17,371 nt of DNA from an uncultured Candidatus Saccharibacteria bacterium. Lineage in GTDB: Bacteria > Patescibacteriota > Saccharimonadia > Saccharimonadales > Saccharimonadaceae. The position numbers were made by a program, and so were the translations under genes. Within the stretch, counting starts at the first letter, position 1; each line of letters begins with the position of its first letter. The stretch spans positions 1-17,371 of the forward strand of contig CAOQNC010000004.1 of the NCBI GenBank assembly GCA_948511255.1, given 5' to 3'. The notes beneath the pieces were generated by a model. That model saw only the letters and a list, made by a program, of their open reading frames with translations, had not been told where the DNA came from and searched no databases. Shown in pieces: positions 10,429 to 17,371 of this stretch.

Positions 10429-12914
10429 TACATCTTCCCTGTCATCGACTCTTGCTCAGCCTTGGCGGCTTCGCGAGCGGCTTTTTCTTCGACGCTGTAG
10501 ACGCCGTTGATGTTGCTGGCGACTTCGGCGTGGTTGGAGGCGTTATGCTCTTCGACACAGCCGCAGTCGCAAGTGTTACCTTCGACGGAGCATTTGTTGG
10601 CCGGATTTTCGACATCGCAGGCGCAGACTTTGGCAGATTTGAAACCGACGTTGTGCTTGACGCGGTCGTGTTCCTCGGCTTTCTTGCCGTCGTTCCAGCG
10701 CTCGAGCGAACCGACGAGGTAGCCGGTAATGCGGCGGAGGCGTTCGAATGGCACATCACCGTCATCTTCTTCACGTCCACAGGCTGGGCAACGGTGGCCG
10801 GAAATGATACCAGAGAAGCCACAGACTGGGTCGCGGTCGACTGGGTGGTTGACGGAGCCGTAGCCGATGCCGGATTCTTTCATCTTGCGAATGACAGCTT
10901 CAAAGGCTTCAATGTTCTGGGTCGGGTCGCCGTCGAGCTCGATGTAGGTAATGTGGCCGGCGTTACAGAGGGCGTGGTATGGAGCTTCGATTTCGATCTT
11001 CTCGAAAGCGGAGATTGGGTAGTAGACCGGGACGTGGAAGGAATTGGTGTAGTAGTCGCGGTTAGTGACGCCTTCAATGTTGCCGTATTCTTTGCGGTCG
11101 ATCTTGGTGAAGCGGCCGGCGATACCTTCGGCCGGGGTGGCAAGAAGGGAGAAGTTCAAATGATATTTCTTAGCATACATATCACAGCGTTCGCGCATGT
11201 GTGTAATGATGTCGAGACCAAGCTCACGGGATTCTTCATCTTCGCCGTGATGCTTGCCGGTCATGGCGACGAGGCTTTCAGCAAGGCCGATGAAGCCGAT
11301 ACTCAAAGTGCCGTGCTTGATGACGTCGCGAAGGGTGTCGTTCGGCCCAAGCTTTTCGCTACCAAACCAGTTGCCCTGGCCCATGAGGAATGGGAAGTTG
11401 CGAACGTGCTGGTTAGCTTGGAATTCATAGCGTTCAAGCAATTCGTCGGCAACAAGATCCATTTTTTCGTCGAGTTCTTTGTAGTAGCCAGACCAGTCGG
11501 CTTCCTTGCGTTCGCCAAGGATGATACCATGCTTGATACCGAGGCGAACAAGGTTGACCGTAGTGAAGGAAAGATTGCCGCGACCAGTTGTGATACCATC
11601 GGATTCTGGGAAAACGCTACTGTAGACACGAGTGCGGCAGCCCATGGTCGCAATTTCGGTGCGATAGTCGCCAGGAACATAGTTTTTGAGGTTGAACGGA
11701 GCGTCGATGAAGACGAAGTTCGGAAAGAGGCGCTTCGCGGAAACTTCCATGCTGCGCTTGAAGAGGTCGTAGTTCGGGTCTTCTGGGTTGTAGTTGACGC
11801 CTTCTTTAACTTTGAAGATAGAAATCGGGAAGATTGGGGTTTCGCCGTGGCCAAGACCAGCTTCAGTCGCGTCGAGGAGAGCCTTCGAGACAAGGCGACC
11901 AGAAGCGGTCGTGTCGGTGCCGAAGTTGATCGAGGTGAACGGAACCTGAGCGCCAGCGCGGGAATGCATAGTATTAAGGTTATGGATGAAGCCTTCCATG
12001 GCTTGGAAAGTCTGTTTTTCAACGTCGGCGTTCGCACTCTTGATGACTTTTTCAGGAATGCCGAGCTGCTTAGCACGTTCTTCGTCGCCATAGACGAGGT
12101 CTTCTGGAATCTCAATATTGAGTTCTTGGCCGGCGAAGTCATTATAACGCTCAAGGTTGCGCTTCAAAGCCTTGCGGAAACTTTTGTCGACGCCCGGAGC
12201 CATAGCATAATCGAAGTTCGGGATAGACTGACCGCCGTGTTGCTCGTTCTGGTTGGCCTGGAGGATGATGGCTGCGAGGGCGCCGTAGCTAGCGATAGAG
12301 TTCGGGGTGCGGAGGTGGCCATGGCCGGTGTTGAAGCCGCCGTCTTCAAAGAGGCGGAAAGGATCGGTCTGGCAGCAGGTCAAGGTGCCGGTGGCGTAGA
12401 AGTCAAGGTCGTGGATGTGAATCTCGCCATTATCATGAGCGGCGGCGAATTCTGGGCGCATCAAGATAGTTTTCGCGAAGACCTTTGAGCCTTCAGCGCC
12501 GAACTGGAGCATCTTACCCATGGCGGAGTTGCCGTCGACGTTGGCGTTGCCGCGCTTGACGTCGGAATCCTCGGAAGCGTCCGCGACTGCGATAGTCTTA
12601 TAGATATTCATGAGGTTACTCTTGGCTTCACGAGTACGGTTGCGCTCCTGGCGATAGGTGATGTATTCCTTCGCGGTGCGCTTGAAAGCAGATTCCATGA
12701 GAACTTGTTCGACAATATCCTGGATCTGCTCAACATTCGGAGTGCGCTGCTTAATGGTTTCCTCGGCGCGTTTGACCGCTTTGTCGGCGATTTGCTTCGC
12801 GCGGTCATGCTTAAATTCTTCAGTAACGAGACCGGCCTTAGCAATAGCTTCGGTGATTTTTTCCGGCTCGAAGTTTACGATTTTACCATCACGTTTAACG
12901 ATTTTTTTGAACAT
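10428..12914 (-). CDS. nrdD: Anaerobic (class III) ribonucleoside-triphosphate reductase
   Basis: An 828-residue class III ribonucleotide reductase making dNTPs from NTPs through a glycyl radical. Residues 1 to about 95 are an ATP-cone (KRDGKIVNFEPEKITEAI), the allosteric site sensing ATP/dATP. The catalytic barrel follows with HIHDLDFYATGTLTCCQTDP and GCRTRVYSS (active-site Cys). Near the end, DPVCG and CPACG form the zinc module, but the usual first Cys is Asp, leaving C698, C709 and C712. The radical Gly is about G731 in RRITGYLVG, followed by RWNDGK. After this comes an unusual 73-residue tail (about 756-828) with six Cys in the first part and a Lys/Glu/Ala-rich end. AGGAGGT lies 10 nt before the ATG. 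It leads a six-gene operon under an NrdR-type promoter. Confidence 0.95.
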   Translation of the reverse strand: MFKKIVKRDGKIVNFEPEKITEAIAKAGLVTEEFKHDRAKQIADKAVKRAEETIKQRTPNVEQIQDIVEQVLMESAFKRTAKEYITYRQERNRTREAKSNLMNIYKTIAVADASEDSDVKRGNANVDGNSAMGKMLQFGAEGSKVFAKTILMRPEFAAAHDNGEIHIHDLDFYATGTLTCCQTDPFRLFEDGGFNTGHGHLRTPNSIASYGALAAIILQANQNEQHGGQSIPNFDYAMAPGVDKSFRKALKRNLERYNDFAGQELNIEIPEDLVYGDEERAKQLGIPEKVIKSANADVEKQTFQAMEGFIHNLNTMHSRAGAQVPFTSINFGTDTTASGRLVSKALLDATEAGLGHGETPIFPISIFKVKEGVNYNPEDPNYDLFKRSMEVSAKRLFPNFVFIDAPFNLKNYVPGDYRTEIATMGCRTRVYSSVFPESDGITTGRGNLSFTTVNLVRLGIKHGIILGERKEADWSGYYKELDEKMDLVADELLERYEFQANQHVRNFPFLMGQGNWFGSEKLGPNDTLRDVIKHGTLSIGFIGLAESLVAMTGKHHGEDEESRELGLDIITHMRERCDMYAKKYHLNFSLLATPAEGIAGRFTKIDRKEYGNIEGVTNRDYYTNSFHVPVYYPISAFEKIEIEAPYHALCNAGHITYIELDGDPTQNIEAFEAVIRKMKESGIGYGSVNHPVDRDPVCGFSGIISGHRCPACGREEDDGDVPFERLRRITGYLVGSLERWNDGKKAEEHDRVKHNVGFKSAKVCACDVENPANKCSVEGNTCDCGCVEEHNASNHAEVASNINGVYSVEEKAAREAAKAEQESMTGKM

Positions 12915-12969
12915 AAAAAATATTACCTCCTAGTTGTGCTCAAATATGTAATTTTTATTTTTGGTGGGT

Positions 12970-12987
12970 GACGCTATATATAGCGTC
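12970..12987. promoter_or_regulatory. NrdR box 1 (perfect palindrome)
   Basis: GACGCTATATATAGCGTC is a perfect 18-bp palindrome matching the known NrdR box form (ACAC-like ends around TATATA). It covers roughly positions +2 to +20 of the nrdD transcript. Its centre is 33 bp from that of box 2, three helical turns, the usual spacing of NrdR pairs. Confidence 0.85.
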
Positions 12988-12995
12988 TTATGACT

Positions 12996-13024
12996 ATTAT
13001 AGGACGCTATATATAGGGTGTCAA
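12996..13024 (-). promoter_or_regulatory. Consensus promoter of the nrdD operon
   Basis: TTGACA (13024-13019) and TATAAT (13001-12996) are both perfect hexamers with a 17-bp spacer on the minus strand. The start point should be near 12989, giving a leader of about 75 nt. NrdR box 2 fills the spacer and box 1 lies just after the start, so bound NrdR would block RNA polymerase directly. Confidence 0.88.
13004..13019. promoter_or_regulatory. NrdR box 2
   Basis: ACGCTATATATAGGGT is a near-palindromic copy of box 1, lying within the -35/-10 spacer of the nrdD promoter and touching the -35 hexamer. NrdR is a zinc-ribbon/ATP-cone repressor that binds such pairs when dATP is high. Its gene is not in this window. 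Confidence 0.85.
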
Positions 13025-13130
13025 TATTGAATGTGGTTAATTTTTGGCGAAATGCTGGGGAGTTTTCCACATGTTTTAACAGAGGCAGTTTGGGGTGGAT
13101 TTTTGATGATTTACTAATTTTGGAGCATGG

Positions 13131-13164
13131 AAAATCCCCCGGCCTGGATAGGTCGAGGGATTTT
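13131..13164 (-). terminator. Terminator after the 294-aa gene
   Basis: AAAATCCC and GGGATTTT arms with GC-rich inner pairs (CCGG side against TCGA side) make a hairpin about 10 nt beyond the stop at 13173. A/T runs on both flanks allow it to work on either strand. It shields the nrdD promoter from read-through. The 13025-13130 stretch holds no gene that I can support. Confidence 0.6.
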
Positions 13165-13172
13165 ACCAAGAA

Positions 13173-14057
13173 TCAAAACAGCAAGCCGAGGACGGTGCGA
13201 AGGGCGGTCAACTCGACCATAGCGTCAAGGAACCCGCTGTCCTGCATCAGGTCAAAACGCTCGGCCGTCTCAACGCTTCGGCGAAGAGCGGGGATACATT
13301 TTGCATCATAGCGGATGCGGTCGACCCCGTTCGGAGAGGTAATTTCGACATAGTCATCCTTCAACTCCAGCGTTGTGCCGTCGGGACCATAGACCTTACT
13401 GAACCGCTCAATGAGGTCAGACTTCTCCAGCTCATTGCGGCGCTCGGCCTTATGCTCCTGGAAGTCGCGCTCAGCCTGGTCGCCAGCATCAATGGACCGT
13501 TGCGTAGAGGCGGCCAACGAATAGCAGGGTGCCTTCACAAAACCGGTCGCCGGAAGCATCCAGACATCCTCGTTGCCATAGGTTGCGCCCTCGTCGTCGG
13601 AAAGATTCTCAAAACGACGGTACCAGATGGCACCGTGGCGCTTTGCAAAGTTGCTATCCATTCCGCCAGCAGGCGGCATAAAATTTGGATTCCAGCAGAC
13701 ATGCAGAGCAAAACAATCAGCCTCGCCGGGGTGCTGAAGGATAAAGCGAGGCGGCTGGCCGTCGGCAGAGACCAGATGCCCGGTATGAACATGGAGCTGC
13801 ACCAGACGCGGCAGTACGCCCAGATCGAAACAGAGCTGCGGGCAGTTGACTTCACCGACACCGCCGGGCAGGAGGAAGCCTCCGCGCCCATCAACGGGCA
13901 GCATTTCGGGGAGCAGGAGCAGAGGATAGTCGGCGGCGCGGCCAGTTTTCCCAGCATTCTTGCTCTCGAGGACGTAGTGGCCACTACCAGCCTCATGGCT
14001 AATATTGGCGCCCTTGATAGCCTTACATAGGATTTCAATGGGAGCTTTTTGTAACAC
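13173..14057 (-). CDS. Hypothetical protein, 294 residues, unknown family
   Basis: I do not recognise this protein. It is soluble in character, with no signal peptide or membrane span. Residues about 50-130 are rich in Pro, Gly, His and Cys (LPGGVGEVNCPQLCFDLGVL, then LVQLHVHTGHLV, then ALHVCWNPNFMPPAGGMDS), which could be a compact metal-binding or beta-rich domain. About 185-215 is a charged helical segment, about 220-245 looks like a short beta-hairpin (GTTLELKDDYVEITSPNG), and the end is helical. The start is GTG 14057 with AGAGGT 8 nt upstream; no ATG lies near. Its base composition seems richer in GC-type codons and less like its neighbours, a possible sign of transfer, judged by eye only. 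It has its own strong promoter, a hairpin leader and a terminator. Confidence 0.75.
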   Translation of the reverse strand: MLQKAPIEILCKAIKGANISHEAGSGHYVLESKNAGKTGRAADYPLLLLPEMLPVDGRGGFLLPGGVGEVNCPQLCFDLGVLPRLVQLHVHTGHLVSADGQPPRFILQHPGEADCFALHVCWNPNFMPPAGGMDSNFAKRHGAIWYRRFENLSDDEGATYGNEDVWMLPATGFVKAPCYSLAASTQRSIDAGDQAERDFQEHKAERRNELEKSDLIERFSKVYGPDGTTLELKDDYVEITSPNGVDRIRYDAKCIPALRRSVETAERFDLMQDSGFLDAMVELTALRTVLGLLF

Positions 14058-14084
14058 GGAAAAGACCTCTTTTCGTCAAAATTA

Positions 14085-14144
14085 CTGTCATCGACAGCGT
14101 TAGGAGCATAGAAGGCGATATACTCCCGACGCTATCGACGATAG
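14085..14144 (-). promoter_or_regulatory. Long hairpin in the leader of the 294-aa gene
   Basis: Arms 14144-14119 and 14110-14085 pair at 24 of 26 positions on the transcribed (minus) strand with an 8-nt loop. Four of these are G-U pairs that would be A-C mismatches in a plus-strand RNA, so the fold is favoured on the transcript. It ends 27 nt before the start codon at 14057. There is no U-run, so it is not a simple terminator; mRNA stability or protein binding is possible. Confidence 0.6.
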
Positions 14145-14205
14145 ATTCTTGGTTTTTGAAGGAGCAAACCACTACAGATAGAACCTCCGCGAGGCTTATA
14201 TTTCT

Positions 14206-14234
14206 ATTGTAGCACAGGTTATACTTTTTGTCAA
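14206..14234 (-). promoter_or_regulatory. Strong promoter of the 294-aa gene
   Basis: TTGACA (14234-14229), 17-bp spacer, TACAAT (14211-14206) preceded by TGC (14214-14212) for an extended -10, all on the minus strand. The start point is near 14199, giving a leader of about 142 nt. This is one of the two best promoters in the window. Confidence 0.8.
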
Positions 14235-14298
14235 TAGTTATTCGAGATTCTTGGGATTTTGGCTAGCAAAAAATAGGCGCCGAGAGGCTCTTGAGGAT

Positions 14299-16836
14299 TT
14301 ATTTTCGTTGAGTGAGAAACTTGTAGCCCTCGAAGATGCCGAGCGGGACGAAGAAGGCGGCAAGGACGGTGACGATAAGAGCGAGAAGCGGGACGGGGAC
14401 CGTGTTGACGATAATCATCAGCGGGCCGAAAAGGGCGAGGATTTGAAGGATGATCGCGGCGAGCATAGCGAGGTGAAAGCTGTTGTGCTTGACCTTGAGG
14501 CGCTTCCAAGCGGATTCATAGGTGCCGCGAGCAGAGAAAGCACTAGCCCATTGCATAACGACCAGCGCCGTAAAGGCGAGAGTATTGGCCTGAGCGGGGT
14601 CACCGAGAACGGCGCGAGCGATATAGAAGGTAGCGAGAGTGCCCGCAGCCATCGTGAAGGCAATGAGCGCCATGCGGCCAAACATTTTGCCGGAAAGGAT
14701 TGGAGCGTCCTTAGCTTCGGGCTTCTGGCGAAGAATTTTCTGTTCGGGCGGTTCGAGGCCAATCGGGATGACCATGAGGGAGTCGGTGACGAGGTTGATC
14801 CAGAGAATTTGGATCGGGGTGAGGAGCTGGCTGCCAGAGAAAATCAGAGCGCCGAGCATCGTGAGAGCTTCGCCGGCGTTCGTGGCGAGAAGATAGCCGA
14901 GCATGCGGCGAATATTGGCCAGAACGGTGCGGCTTTCCTTGATGGCTTCGGAGATGTTTTTGAAATTATTATCGAGAAGAACAATGTCGCCGGCGTCTTG
15001 GACAATAGAGGGGCTATCACCCATAGCGATACCGACGTGAGCGCCGACGAGGGCGGGGACATCATTCACGCCGTCACCGGTCATGGCGCAGATTTCGGTC
15101 GTTTTGATGGCAGAGAGGACACGATATTTATCTTCAGGAGTGACGCGGGCAAAAATCGTGATATTTTTCACGGCATCGGCGAGATCGTCATCACTGATAT
15201 TCCCTAGCTTCGAACAATCGAGAACTTGCGAAAAGTCGTCGGCGAGGCCGAGCTCGCGACCGATAGCATAGGCGGTGCCAGCATGGTCGCCGGTGACCAT
15301 TTTGGTTTTTACGCCCATGCGTGCGGCCTGACGAATCGCGGCAGGAGCCTCCTTGCGCAAGGCGTCAGCAACGGCAATGAGACCTTCAAACTTAAAAATA
15401 CTGTGCTTGTCGAGGCGACCGAGTTCGTTGATTTCGCGGTCAATTTCGGCACTAGCGATCGCAATAACTTTATAACCTTTGTTGGCAAGCTCAATAAGCT
15501 TCGCATCGGCGGCATCACGCTCTTTTTGGTCAAGATTACTGCGAGAGAGGATGGTCTCGGGGGCGCCTTTGACGCGAAGGATGAGTTTTTCGTCGCTACG
15601 GTAAAGATTGCCGGAAAGCTTAATACTTTGATCAAAAGCATAGAGTTTTAGGGATTCAAGCTTGGAGATTTTGAAGTTTTCTTTCTTCAGATAATCGAGG
15701 ATACAGGCATCGAGCGGGTCCATCACACCGACGCCGCCGTCAGTATCCATGAAAACTGATTCGAGGAGGGCGGTACGGGCGAGATTGTCAAGAAACTCAC
15801 GCTTCGGCTCGGTGGTCCAGATTTCTTTGAGCTCGAGGCGATTCTCGGTCAAAGTGCCAGTCTTGTCGCTGGCAATAGTAGTGACGATACCAATAGACTC
15901 GATAGCTTGAAGCTCCTTGATGAGGGCGTTTTTCTTCGCCATGCGCTTCGCACAAAGGGCGAGAATAATCGAAATCGCAATCGGGAGGCCTTCCGGCACG
16001 GCAGAAACAATCATGGCGAGGGTAAATTCGAGCGCGTCGAGCAGGTCGATGCCGTCAACGAGCTGGATAATCAGAACGACAAAAGCTAGAACGACCACGA
16101 CTGCGGCGATTTGAGCGACAAGCTTGTTCATTTTGGCCTGGATAGGACTTTCCTCGCCGAGCGAAGAGGCGAGAGAGGCGATGCGGCCATATTCGGTGTC
16201 ATTACCAGTAGCGGTGACGACAAATTTACCGGTGCCGGTGATAACAAAAGAGCCGGCGAAAACCATGTTGCGCTGCTCGTAGACTTTTTTGGTACCGGAG
16301 ATGGCCTTGGCGTCCTTCGCGATAGCCTCGGACTCGCCAGTCAGCATAGACTCGTTCGAGAGGAGGCCGGATTCACTCACAATGCGGCCGTCAGCCGGGA
16401 TGCGATCACCCTCGCGAAGAATCACGATGTCGCCGGGGACGAGCTCGGTCGATTCGATAGCCTGTTCTTCCCCGTCGCGGAGGACAGTGATAGTCTGGAT
16501 AGTGCTGTTTTTGAGGGATTGGAGGATTTTTTCGGTCGAAAAACGCTGTATATAATATATAATGGCGTCGACGGCGATGATAATTCCGATTGTGATAGCC
16601 TCGATCCAGTTTTGCTGAATGGCGGAAAGCGCGAGCGCAATCACTAAAATAACCATGAAAATATCAACGAACGGCTCGATTAGCTTTCGCCAGAGCGGAG
16701 TTTCCGCTACTTTGAGAATGTTTTTGCCGTAAGTTTGTTGGCGCTTCTGCACCTCTTTATCGCTGAGACCAGTCTCGGGATTGACCACAAGATCGCCCAG
16801 TACCTCCTTAGTCGTCTGGTTGTAAAAATTAGCCAT
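14299..16836 (-). CDS. Type II P-type ATPase, probably Ca2+-transporting
   Basis: An 845-residue cation pump. The actuator motif TGES is at 166-169, PEGLP of helix M4 at 281-285, the phosphorylated Asp in SDKTGTLTEN at D324, nucleotide-binding KGAPE at 423-427, TGD at 515-517 and the hinge TGDGVND at 586-592. Helix M5 has TNAGE (N653, E656) and M6 has NLVTD (681-685). With the M4 Glu these supply the Ca2+ ligands seen in SERCA/PMCA-type pumps, so calcium export is the best call; Na+ or Mn2+ cannot be excluded. Small departures are VPAL for the usual APAL after the hinge and SLMV after NLVTD. About ten membrane spans are present and no long regulatory N- or C-terminal domain. ATG 16836 follows a -10 box by 6 nt and should be leaderless. 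Confidence 0.92.
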   Translation of the reverse strand: MANFYNQTTKEVLGDLVVNPETGLSDKEVQKRQQTYGKNILKVAETPLWRKLIEPFVDIFMVILVIALALSAIQQNWIEAITIGIIIAVDAIIYYIQRFSTEKILQSLKNSTIQTITVLRDGEEQAIESTELVPGDIVILREGDRIPADGRIVSESGLLSNESMLTGESEAIAKDAKAISGTKKVYEQRNMVFAGSFVITGTGKFVVTATGNDTEYGRIASLASSLGEESPIQAKMNKLVAQIAAVVVVLAFVVLIIQLVDGIDLLDALEFTLAMIVSAVPEGLPIAISIILALCAKRMAKKNALIKELQAIESIGIVTTIASDKTGTLTENRLELKEIWTTEPKREFLDNLARTALLESVFMDTDGGVGVMDPLDACILDYLKKENFKISKLESLKLYAFDQSIKLSGNLYRSDEKLILRVKGAPETILSRSNLDQKERDAADAKLIELANKGYKVIAIASAEIDREINELGRLDKHSIFKFEGLIAVADALRKEAPAAIRQAARMGVKTKMVTGDHAGTAYAIGRELGLADDFSQVLDCSKLGNISDDDLADAVKNITIFARVTPEDKYRVLSAIKTTEICAMTGDGVNDVPALVGAHVGIAMGDSPSIVQDAGDIVLLDNNFKNISEAIKESRTVLANIRRMLGYLLATNAGEALTMLGALIFSGSQLLTPIQILWINLVTDSLMVIPIGLEPPEQKILRQKPEAKDAPILSGKMFGRMALIAFTMAAGTLATFYIARAVLGDPAQANTLAFTALVVMQWASAFSARGTYESAWKRLKVKHNSFHLAMLAAIILQILALFGPLMIIVNTVPVPLLALIVTVLAAFFVPLGIFEGYKFLTQRK

Positions 16837-16842
16837 GGTTTC

Positions 16843-16871
16843 ATTATAGCGAGAGGGGTCTGATTTGTCTA
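16843..16871 (-). promoter_or_regulatory. Promoter for a leaderless P-type ATPase mRNA
   Basis: TAGACA (16871-16866), 17-bp spacer, TATAAT (16848-16843) on the minus strand, then GAAACC and the ATG. Transcription should start at the A of the start codon, and no Shine-Dalgarno is present. Confidence 0.7.
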
Positions 16872-16912
16872 GTGAACCCTGACTCGGCCGCGCCTTTTAT
16901 TCTGCGCCGATC

Positions 16913-17371
16913 TTATTGCGCGGAATGCGCCTCAATCCAGCCTAGAATATCTGACCAAACTTCGAGCTTGCCGTGCTCATTGAGGATTTCATGGCGCATT
17001 TTTGGATAAAGTTTACTGACGACGTCTTGGTATCCGCGGGCGCGCATAAAGTCGACCGCTTCGTTGAATTTCTTATGACTAATAATACAGGGGTCGTCGG
17101 CACCGGCGATGAAGAAGATTGGAGCGGAGGGATTGCGCAGTTGCCAATCTTTCGGGCTGTAGGCGCGCTTCATAAGGCTGAAGAGCGTGATAAAACCATT
17201 GAGAGTGAAGACGAAACCGTCGCGCTCGTCAGCGTCGTAGGCGGCGACCACGGCCGGATCACTAACAATCCAAGCGTTCGGGCTGTTGTCATAGGTGGCG
17301 TCGAGGTTGTTGTTGGACTTGGCGAGTTTGGCGGAACGCTTGTTGTAATTGCTAAAAGCAAGGTTGTTGAT
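16913..17371 (-). CDS. Alpha/beta hydrolase (lysophospholipase-like), C-terminal part
   Basis: The frame is open to the right edge of the window, so the N-terminal part with the nucleophile Ser is missing. The 152 visible residues resemble the serine aminopeptidase/monoacylglycerol-lipase-like group (COG2267): FSNYNKR, then NAWIVSDPAVVAAYDADE, GFVFTLNGFITLF and a Lys/Arg-rich loop. The catalytic Asp is in FIAGADDPC and the His in MRHEILNE, each followed by the usual helix. Such enzymes hydrolyse lysophospholipids or monoglycerides. An internal GTG at 17251 is not the true start because similarity continues upstream of it. It precedes the P-ATPase by 76 nt on the same strand, but that gene has its own promoter. 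Confidence 0.85.
   Translation of the reverse strand: MNNLAFSNYNKRSAKLAKSNNNLDATYDNSPNAWIVSDPAVVAAYDADERDGFVFTLNGFITLFSLMKRAYSPKDWQLRNPSAPIFFIAGADDPCIISHKKFNEAVDFMRARGYQDVVSKLYPKMRHEILNEHGKLEVWSDILGWIEAHSAQ

Noticed and set aside
10452..12488. A 678-codon open frame on the plus strand
   Set aside because: It lies entirely antisense to nrdD, has no family similarity, and arises because nrdD seldom uses TTA, CTA and TCA codons.
13069..13077. TTTTCCACA resembling a DnaA box upstream of the nrdD promoter
   Set aside because: A single site with one mismatch to TTATNCACA; no second box or origin features nearby.
12930..13169. 79-codon minus-strand frame across the nrdD promoter
   Set aside because: It runs over the consensus promoter, both NrdR boxes and the terminator of the 294-aa gene; no ribosome binding site.
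14251..15207. Plus-strand open frame of 318 codons opposite the P-type ATPase
   Set aside because: Highly charged shadow frame with no ribosome binding site; all conserved motifs are on the minus strand.

Overview
The window looks like chromosomal DNA of a Patescibacteria/CPR organism, most likely Candidatus Saccharibacteria (TM7). The evidence is a compact, tightly overlapped gene layout, a secreted FISUMP-domain surface protein of the kind common in that group, an anaerobic ribonucleotide reductase next to folate and Fe-S genes, and small lineage-type membrane proteins. TGA is a real stop here (it forms several ATGA stop/start overlaps), which argues against the recoded Gracilibacteria/Absconditabacteria. 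This taxonomic call is an inference from gene content; there is no rRNA gene to confirm it.

Layout. 1-249 is the 3' end of an AlkD-type DNA glycosylase, convergent with a small His/Cys-rich membrane protein (217-528). 529-1256 has no large gene but holds a 33-aa small ORF with a perfect Shine-Dalgarno, a strong bidirectional terminator and a 176-bp unit bounded by 33-bp inverted repeats. 1257-2792 is the FISUMP surface protein; its mRNA has a 226-nt leader that folds into a riboswitch-like architecture. 3201-3683 encodes a coiled-coil protein with a C-terminal membrane anchor. 3812-5285 is a DUF362-HIT gene pair, divergent from dut and a HAD 5'-nucleotidase-like gene (5349-6455). A Pr6Pr-type membrane protein follows at 6459-7511.

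The centre (7622-12914, minus strand) is one six-gene operon in which every junction overlaps by 1 or 4 nt: nrdD, nrdG, folA, a 27-codon small ORF, a cysteine desulfurase and an IscU scaffold. It joins anaerobic dNTP synthesis, folate reduction and Fe-S supply (NrdG needs a [4Fe-4S] cluster). Its promoter is a consensus TTGACA-17-TATAAT embedded between two NrdR-type palindromes 33 bp apart. Downstream on the right are an unrecognised 294-aa protein with a strong promoter and a 60-nt hairpin in its leader, a type II Ca2+-type P-ATPase (14299-16836), and the C-terminal part of an alpha/beta hydrolase running off the right edge.

Two initiation styles coexist: four genes (217-528, dut, the Pr6Pr gene, the P-ATPase) have a -10 box ending 6-7 nt before the ATG, implying leaderless mRNAs, while the others have clear Shine-Dalgarno sequences and leaders. 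The most interesting items are the structured leader of the surface-protein gene, the inverted-repeat unit behind that gene, the hidden small ORF in the operon, the NrdR-controlled promoter, and the Cys-rich tail on NrdD. No tRNA, rRNA, CRISPR array or transposase gene was found.
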